A DNA stretch of 23,559 nt from Deltaproteobacteria bacterium (GTDB taxonomy: Bacteria; Desulfobacterota; DSM-4660; Desulfatiglandales; HGW-15), in NCBI GenBank assembly GCA_030671095.1, contig DAOVAK010000002.1, positions 1-23,559 on the forward strand, written 5' to 3'. Both the position numbers and the translations under genes were made by a program. Under the pieces are notes generated by a model. It was not told where the DNA came from and did not search any database. It was given only the letters and a program-made list of their open reading frames with translations. This document shows, one piece after another, positions 19,122 through 23,559 of the stretch; position 1 is the first letter of the stretch, and each line of letters begins with the position of its first letter.

Positions 19122-20267
19122 TCACATCTTGCCCCGCCTCTGGCCAGTTGATCCCAACCGACTCGGCCCAGCGCGTCGCGGGGCGTCAACATCTTCTTTC
19201 CCCCTGAAAATGTGTGCGATTACAGCGCATTGCAGACCAAAGGGGAGATAGCCCGCGTATCCCAGAACGGGCATCTCAAATATCTGGTAGCGATGGACGA
19301 AAGGGATGCTGTACTTCCATTTAGCAAGGCTGTAGTAATTCCACATTTCCCAAAAGAAACCACAGATGAGGGCCGCCAGGGCAGCGGTAAGCACATGGCG
19401 CCAATCTCCATGAGGCATACGTGAAAAGATGTGGCTGTCTTCAAAAATATTTTGAAGGGAGACGATAATGAGCAGAGGAGATACCCAGAGGAGAGGAAAT
19501 AGGTGGTTGGGCCAGACGCCAATGCCTGCTAGCCCAACACCTGTAATGAAGAGAACGGCCCATGCTAGCCGTTTTGGCCGGTTGCATTTGATGGATAAGT
19601 AGTTCCGGAATTTCCTCGCTGGCCAAGAGAAACTGAGCAGCCACTCCTGGGTTCCCATGACAGCGGGTAGAACGGTTGAGAAGGGCAGAGTCGCGTACCA
19701 GAAATACTCCCATGGACCAAATTGGCCCCCCACGTAGTACCAGTTTTGTACGAACCGGTTAAGGTATTCAAAGAACCACCAAAAGGCTGCGCTTAAGGGA
19801 AAGAGCAGGAGAAAAGCGTGGGGACGGTCGCGCATCATGCAGTGGCCAGTTCGGTGATATGTCAGGGCATTAATGGTGATGATATAGGCTATCCATAAGG
19901 GGGTGAAAGTGTGGGGCTGAAATCTGACAAACCAGTGAAACCGGCTCCAGGCTAATATCCAGGCGACGACGCCTAATAGGGTGCCGAACCATCCCCACCA
20001 GGGAAATGGAAAGGCATGTGAGCGCGTAACCCTTTCGCCAGCCTTTACCCTTAATACCCGGATGAGGAAAGGACTTACCACTGCCAGCACAAAAATGGAG
20101 TAGCCTGTGAAAACGGGCCAAGAGAAGGGTGCATGCTCCACGTAGGCGGAATGAGGAGGGAACTCCAGATAGGTGGCTATCTCCTTGTTGGAGAGGATAA
20201 TCCCCAGCATAGGAAGCCCCAACAACATCATCGTGAGGAGAGAGAAATTTAAGACCGTCTTTTTCAT
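19122..20267 (-). CDS. Multi-pass inner-membrane protein of unknown function with an internal repeat
   Basis: I do not recognise a named family. The 381 residues are very rich in Trp and Phe and contain about 9-10 hydrophobic segments (roughly 5-25, 51-72, 90-107, 122-137, 150-169, 190-212, 234-252, 255-272, 293-308, 335-354), then a basic, probably cytoplasmic tail (355-381). Two halves share a pattern: FFEYLN...NWYY at 165-178 and FWEMWN...KWKY at 305-319, each followed by an acidic residue and an L-P-F motif (E187/P195-F196 and E331/P342-F343). The conserved Glu and Asn lie within or at the edge of membrane segments. ATG start has AGGTGAAG upstream. It may be co-transcribed with ilvA, but no functional link is evident. 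Confidence 0.85.
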   Translation of the reverse strand: MKKTVLNFSLLTMMLLGLPMLGIILSNKEIATYLEFPPHSAYVEHAPFSWPVFTGYSIFVLAVVSPFLIRVLRVKAGERVTRSHAFPFPWWGWFGTLLGVVAWILAWSRFHWFVRFQPHTFTPLWIAYIITINALTYHRTGHCMMRDRPHAFLLLFPLSAAFWWFFEYLNRFVQNWYYVGGQFGPWEYFWYATLPFSTVLPAVMGTQEWLLSFSWPARKFRNYLSIKCNRPKRLAWAVLFITGVGLAGIGVWPNHLFPLLWVSPLLIIVSLQNIFEDSHIFSRMPHGDWRHVLTAALAALICGFFWEMWNYYSLAKWKYSIPFVHRYQIFEMPVLGYAGYLPFGLQCAVIAHIFRGKEDVDAPRRAGPSRLGSTGQRRGKM

Positions 20268-20444
20268 TCTTCACCTAATCTGGGAATATACGACCAATCA
20301 TTCATATCTGCAATCTCAAAAAATCCGCCTTGGGGTGAAGGAGCCCCTTAATTTTCTTATGGAAAAATCCTCAGATATCATTAAGAATGATTCGGGTTTC
20401 AGCGCCAACTTTGAAAAGTGTCAATTCTGAAAGGGGGATTCCAT

Positions 20445-20624
20445 ATGGCGACAATTCAGCCAAAAGGGGAGCAACTCCGACAGGCGATCAAGTGGATTTC
20501 TGCAGAACGGCAGGAAAATGAAAATAGGTCCATCCCGCGGCTTATTGAGGAGGCGGCATTAAGATTCAATCTATCCCCAAAGGATGAGGAGTTCTTGAGA
20601 TCTTTTTACGAGAAAGAGGGTTAG
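20445..20624 (+). CDS. Small conserved-looking cytosolic protein, 59 residues, unknown function
   Basis: The product starts MATIQPKGEQLRQAIKW and is charged and probably helical, with no membrane segment or cysteine. The start at 20445 is preferred over an in-frame ATG 27 nt upstream, because AAGGGGG lies 8 nt before it and the N-terminus MATIQP looks like that of small proteins I recall from Desulfobacterota. It is transcribed away from the membrane-protein gene; the 177-bp divergent gap should hold both promoters. Ends 28 nt before a convergent small membrane-protein gene. Function unknown. Confidence 0.7.
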   Translation: MATIQPKGEQLRQAIKWISAERQENENRSIPRLIEEAALRFNLSPKDEEFLRSFYEKEG

Positions 20625-20652
20625 TCATATCTTTGTGGAGAGAGGTGTGGGT

Positions 20653-20910
20653 CTAAATGCTGATCGTATCCTTTTCTTTCATTGCATTGAGAATGAGCCG
20701 GGAAAGACGCAGAAATGGCCACAAGACCAGAATCATACAGAGCATTCCGGTAAGGATGGGCATCCAGAATCCGTCCTGTTGCACGTGGCTTAGCCCGACC
20801 CAGATGGAGACAATTGCAGCAAAAATGATATAGGCAGCAAGGAAGGCAGAAAGGAGGAATAGGGACCAGAGGCCCAGGTTTTTCAACGGCAATGGCTCGT
20901 GAGAAATCAT
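20653..20910 (-). CDS. Small membrane protein with two transmembrane helices
   Basis: The 85-residue product has two hydrophobic helices at about 12-38 and 50-72, with a short loop and a basic/charged C-terminus. The family is not recognised. Its ATG overlaps the TGA of the upstream dnaA paralogue by 4 nt (ATGA), which argues that it is translated and coupled to that gene. No strong separate ribosome site. A tie to replication initiation is only suggested by position. Confidence 0.7.
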   Translation of the reverse strand: MISHEPLPLKNLGLWSLFLLSAFLAAYIIFAAIVSIWVGLSHVQQDGFWMPILTGMLCMILVLWPFLRLSRLILNAMKEKDTISI

Positions 20911-22256
20911 TTTGTCATACTTTGTAGCCTTTGTCGCACAAAGTTTACATGGTTTTTCACCTTATTGTCCACCCTTATTTTGTGTTCAATGACCTCCGAA
21001 GCATACAGGACCGTCGAATGATTTCGTTGAATGGATTTGCCTATGTCTTCAAGGGTTGCCTCCGTGTGATGGCGGCAGAGATAGACGTATATACTGCGAG
21101 GATAAGCGTGGATCTTTTTCCTCGATTTTGACCGGAGCATGAGCGGTTCAATCTTGAAATACCGACAGACAATCTTTTCAATCTCTTCCATTTTGGTCGA
21201 TTCCTGTTCAGAGACATGGCATCTGAGCACCTCTTTGGCCAGGTCCAGATTTATCTTAGCGTTCATGAGTTCGGATTTGGCCTTAAGACACCTGAGGGCA
21301 CTCTCCATCTGACGGATATCCCGGGTCAGGTGCTTCGCGAAGAGATGAAAGATTTCTTCAGATAGAGTCAGGTTTTGCTCAGCAGACTTTTTTTGGAGGA
21401 TCTTGAGTGCGGTTTTGTAATCCGGTCTGTCAAGGGTGGTAATGACACCCGAGGTGAGACGAGATGATAGTTCCTTTGCGAGGTTTGGGATATCTTTGGG
21501 CAAGAGGGGACTGGTGAAAATGAGCTTTTTGTGTGCGTTTGCCAGAGCATCCAACGTATATCCGAGTTCAACCTGCGTTTTTCCTTTGCCGCCCAAGAAA
21601 TGGACCTCTTCCAATAGAAGGACGTCACAGCTCCTCCGATATTTGTTCTTGAATTCATCAATTTGGCCATTCCTTAGGGCAAAGATCATCTGATTCACAA
21701 AATCTTCTGCCGTAATGTAGCATACCCTGACCGTCGGATCACGATTTAGGATGGCGTGTCCAATGGCCTGGGAGAGGTGGCTCTTGCCCAGCCCCGTGCT
21801 TGCCAACATAAAAAGAGGGTTGTAGGGCTGATTCGCCCCGAGGGCAAGGGCCTTTGAGGCAGAGAAGGCAAACTCATTGCACGCCCCCACAACAAAACGG
21901 TCAAAGGTGAATTCTTTATTGAGCCAACTCCTTCCCACCCTTCTCTTGGTGGGCATGTTGGGAAGGGTCAACTGTTTAGAGCCATTGCCGCTGTCAGAGA
22001 GAGGTCTCTTTTTAGGCGGAGCCTTGACCTTCAAATCGAGTTTGTAATGGCCATTTCCTATCTTATCAAGCTTCTCTTCTATGATGCCCCTATAGTTGTC
22101 CACAATCCAGTTGCGGGCAAACTTGTTGGGGCATCCGAGAACAAGGGTATCATCGTTGTTCTCTAAAAAAACCATGGAGCTTATCCATAGTTGGAAGCTT
22201 TTTTCCGGAATAGCAGGCCGGACCTGGTTTTTTACCTCTTCCCAAATGGCACTCAT
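20907..22256 (-). CDS. DnaA family protein, paralogue 2, diverged ATPase site
   Basis: A 449-residue DnaA-type protein: domain I (1-75), linker (75-112), AAA+ domain III from FTFDRFVVGACNEFAF (116-131), and domain IV ending in the helix-turn-helix. ATG at 22256 was chosen over one 66 nt upstream because GGAGAG lies about 9 nt before it and the N-terminus then matches DnaA domain I. Key sites differ from canonical DnaA: P-loop A152-S-T-G-L-G-K-S159 lacks the first Gly, Walker B is LLLEE (213-217) instead of DD, the residue matching E. coli Arg281 is Glu262, and the sensor II Arg appears to be Cys323. Arg-finger R266 is kept. The DNA-reading signature is QRNHSTVLYA (410-419), without the usual GRDH. 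It may be a regulator or specialised initiator rather than the main one (inference). Confidence 0.88.
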   Translation of the reverse strand: MSAIWEEVKNQVRPAIPEKSFQLWISSMVFLENNDDTLVLGCPNKFARNWIVDNYRGIIEEKLDKIGNGHYKLDLKVKAPPKKRPLSDSGNGSKQLTLPNMPTKRRVGRSWLNKEFTFDRFVVGACNEFAFSASKALALGANQPYNPLFMLASTGLGKSHLSQAIGHAILNRDPTVRVCYITAEDFVNQMIFALRNGQIDEFKNKYRRSCDVLLLEEVHFLGGKGKTQVELGYTLDALANAHKKLIFTSPLLPKDIPNLAKELSSRLTSGVITTLDRPDYKTALKILQKKSAEQNLTLSEEIFHLFAKHLTRDIRQMESALRCLKAKSELMNAKINLDLAKEVLRCHVSEQESTKMEEIEKIVCRYFKIEPLMLRSKSRKKIHAYPRSIYVYLCRHHTEATLEDIGKSIQRNHSTVLYASEVIEHKIRVDNKVKNHVNFVRQRLQSMTK

Positions 22257-22947
22257 TGTGGACTCTCCAAGAAAAGGAAAGGTGGGAATGACTGTTTGTG
22301 TATTATTGAAAATATGCAGCAAGCGTTTTACCCGTCTCGCTCAGAGAGTGGGGCGGGAGGTAGCGAATGAATTGCAATTATTATCAAAGAAAATTGTTCG
22401 CGCTTCGCTTGGACGCCTCATCCTTCGGGTGGATCCCCGATTTTCTTATATTCGGAATTTCTATGAAATCGGGACTGTCCCTGCACTAAGCGTGGGGACC
22501 GAAGGAAGCTACAACCTAAGAATCGGCTACTATCTGAATATTGTGGAGGCTGTCAAAGCGGATGGGGAGCCGGAATAACTTAGCTTGCATCCAATTTTTG
22601 ACATACCCTAACTCGCTGAAAAGACGATAATATTTTTTGCTGTGGGGGTAACATTCAGTTAAACATCAATAAATTGGAAACGCGGATTTGCCATTGAATT
22701 CAGAAACTTTCCCAATTTCTCCCGGTGGTGTATAAATATATTAACAATGAAGAATCTCCGATTTTCTGCGATCTGGTTTAATTTTTGTCGGTTTTCATTT
22801 TATTACGCTTCATTTTTTTGAACGCAATACGCTGTTAAGCATGGCCCGGACTTCAGGTAAGATTCTTGCATGAAATCGGAGAGTCTCGCAGTTCAAGGGC
22901 ATTGTTATTTTGTCGTTGTTTTAGGTGACCCGTTGAGATATATAGGT
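22257..22947. other. Long non-coding region with recurring inverted motifs between dnaA paralogue 2 and ddl
   Basis: No credible gene. Structure seen: a UUCG-type hairpin TCATCC-TTCG-GGTGGA (22418-22433); an inverted repeat CCCGATTT/AAATCGGG (22436-22473); a hairpin GTCCC...GGGAC (22477-22499); and a distant inverted pair CTCCGATTT (22756-22764) and AAATCGGAG (22873-22881). The words CCGATTTTCT and ATGAAATCGG each occur twice. The part from 22330 to 22570 is structured enough to suggest an RNA, but no known family is recognised. The rest is AT-rich and must hold the divergent promoters of dnaA paralogue 2 and ddl. Confidence 0.4.
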
Positions 22948-22974
22948 AAAAATTTTTTTGGCAAAAAAATTTTT
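22948..22974. repeat. All-A/T perfect 12-bp inverted repeat upstream of ddl
   Basis: Arms AAAAATTTTTTT (22948-22959) and AAAAAAATTTTT (22963-22974) flank GGC. A further AAAAATTTTT lies at 22995-23004. Such A/T tracts bend DNA or melt easily. It lies 33 bp before the ddl start codon; promoter element or protein site is possible. Confidence 0.5.
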
Positions 22975-23007
22975 ATTCTATCTGGAAAAATCAGAAAAAT
23001 TTTTGAA

Positions 23008-23559
23008 ATGGGAAGACTTCGCATAGCGTTACTTTCGGGTGGATGGTCCGGAGAGAGGGAGATATCCCTGAAAAGCGGAGAAGCCGTTTTTCGGGCCCTA
23101 GACAAGCAGAAATATCTTGTGTCCAAATATGACCCGCGTGATGACCTGATTGACTTGATACGGGACAGGGAAAACATAGACATCGCCTTCGTGTTGCTCC
23201 ATGGAAAATTTGGTGAAGATGGTTGCATTCAGGGATTTCTGGACCTGCTGGGTATCCTCTTTGTCGGTTCAGGCGTTCTGCCCAGTGCCTTGGCACTAAA
23301 CAAGAAGGTTGCCAAGCAATTGTATAGAAGCAACGGACTGAATGTTGTAGACGATGTCATCGTTAATAAACACCAGGAATACGCTGTTGATCAGATTATG
23401 GAAACAGTCGGGCCATCTACAGTTGTGAAGCCTGTGGCTGAAGGATCAAGTCTGGGCATGTCCATTTGCCATTCAAAAGAGGAGCTCTCAAAAGGACTCG
23501 AGTCTGCCTTCCAATTTGATCAAGAGGTTCTCGTGGAAAGGTATATCAAGGGTAGGGAG
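23008..23559 (+). CDS. ddl: D-alanine--D-alanine ligase, 3' end cut by window
   Basis: Joins two D-alanines with ATP for peptidoglycan precursor synthesis. 184 codons are visible of about 300-370 in the family. The N-terminus IALLSGGWSGEREISLKSG (5-23) carries the typical Gly-rich loop and the catalytic Glu of the EREISL motif; LLHGKFGEDGCIQGFLDLLGI and ALNKKVAKQLY follow, then the ATP-grasp segment VVKPVAEGSSLGMS. ATG at 23008 is chosen by alignment to the family; no good ribosome site is visible and the frame stays open upstream without a likely start. Divergent from dnaA paralogue 2. Confidence 0.93.
   Translation, partial: MGRLRIALLSGGWSGEREISLKSGEAVFRALDKQKYLVSKYDPRDDLIDLIRDRENIDIAFVLLHGKFGEDGCIQGFLDLLGILFVGSGVLPSALALNKKVAKQLYRSNGLNVVDDVIVNKHQEYAVDQIMETVGPSTVVKPVAEGSSLGMSICHSKEELSKGLESAFQFDQEVLVERYIKGRE

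Noticed and set aside
22096..22578. 160-codon plus-strand open frame overlapping the start of dnaA paralogue 2
   Set aside because: More than a third lies antisense to a clear DnaA gene, and the rest has no recognisable protein features or ribosome site.
22598..22631. TTGACA ... GATAAT as a promoter for ddl
   Set aside because: The spacing is about 22 nt, too long for a sigma-70 promoter.

Overview
The window looks like a piece of a chromosome from an anaerobic bacterium, most likely a sulfate-reducing or syntrophic Desulfobacterota (former Deltaproteobacteria). This is an inference from gene content: a bacterial Wood-Ljungdahl (acetyl-CoA pathway) operon next to a replication gene block, moderate GC content, and small proteins of the kind seen in that group. 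No rRNA, tRNA, CRISPR array or intact mobile element was seen.

Left part (1-6918, all minus strand): carbonyl branch of the acetyl-CoA pathway. In transcription order it reads cooC/acsF (nickel-insertion ATPase), a 422-bp non-coding leader with a promoter and several hairpins, acsD (corrinoid iron-sulfur protein small subunit with an unusual charged C-terminal tail), acsA (Ni-CO dehydrogenase) and acsB (acetyl-CoA synthase, cut by the window edge). The main discovery is in acsA. One in-frame UGA interrupts an otherwise intact 682-codon gene, exactly where the family has a cysteine ligand of the Ni-Fe-S C-cluster. A SECIS-like hairpin starts 13 nt after it. The gene therefore probably encodes a selenocysteine-containing CO dehydrogenase.

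Middle part (7015-17792, plus strand): a replication-type block, dnaA-like gene, AT-rich gap (candidate oriC), dnaN, gyrB, gyrA, followed by gpsA, birA and a D-2-hydroxyacid dehydrogenase. recF, often found between dnaN and gyrB, is absent. The dnaA-like product has lost the glycines at the start of its P-loop.

Right part (17857-23559): on the minus strand, a threonine dehydratase, an unrecognised multi-pass membrane protein with an apparent internal repeat, a two-helix small membrane protein and a second, more diverged dnaA paralogue. A 59-residue cytosolic protein lies on the plus strand. After a 750-bp non-coding region with repeated inverted motifs, the 5' part of a D-Ala-D-Ala ligase gene begins on the plus strand and runs off the window.

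How it fits together: the strand switch at about 6.9-7.0 kb, the AT-rich gap after the first dnaA and the dnaN-gyrB-gyrA cluster suggest a chromosomal origin region. The acs operon would then lie beside the origin, transcribed away from it. Both DnaA paralogues are abnormal in the ATP site, so initiation may be divided between them or depend on a third, canonical DnaA outside the window.
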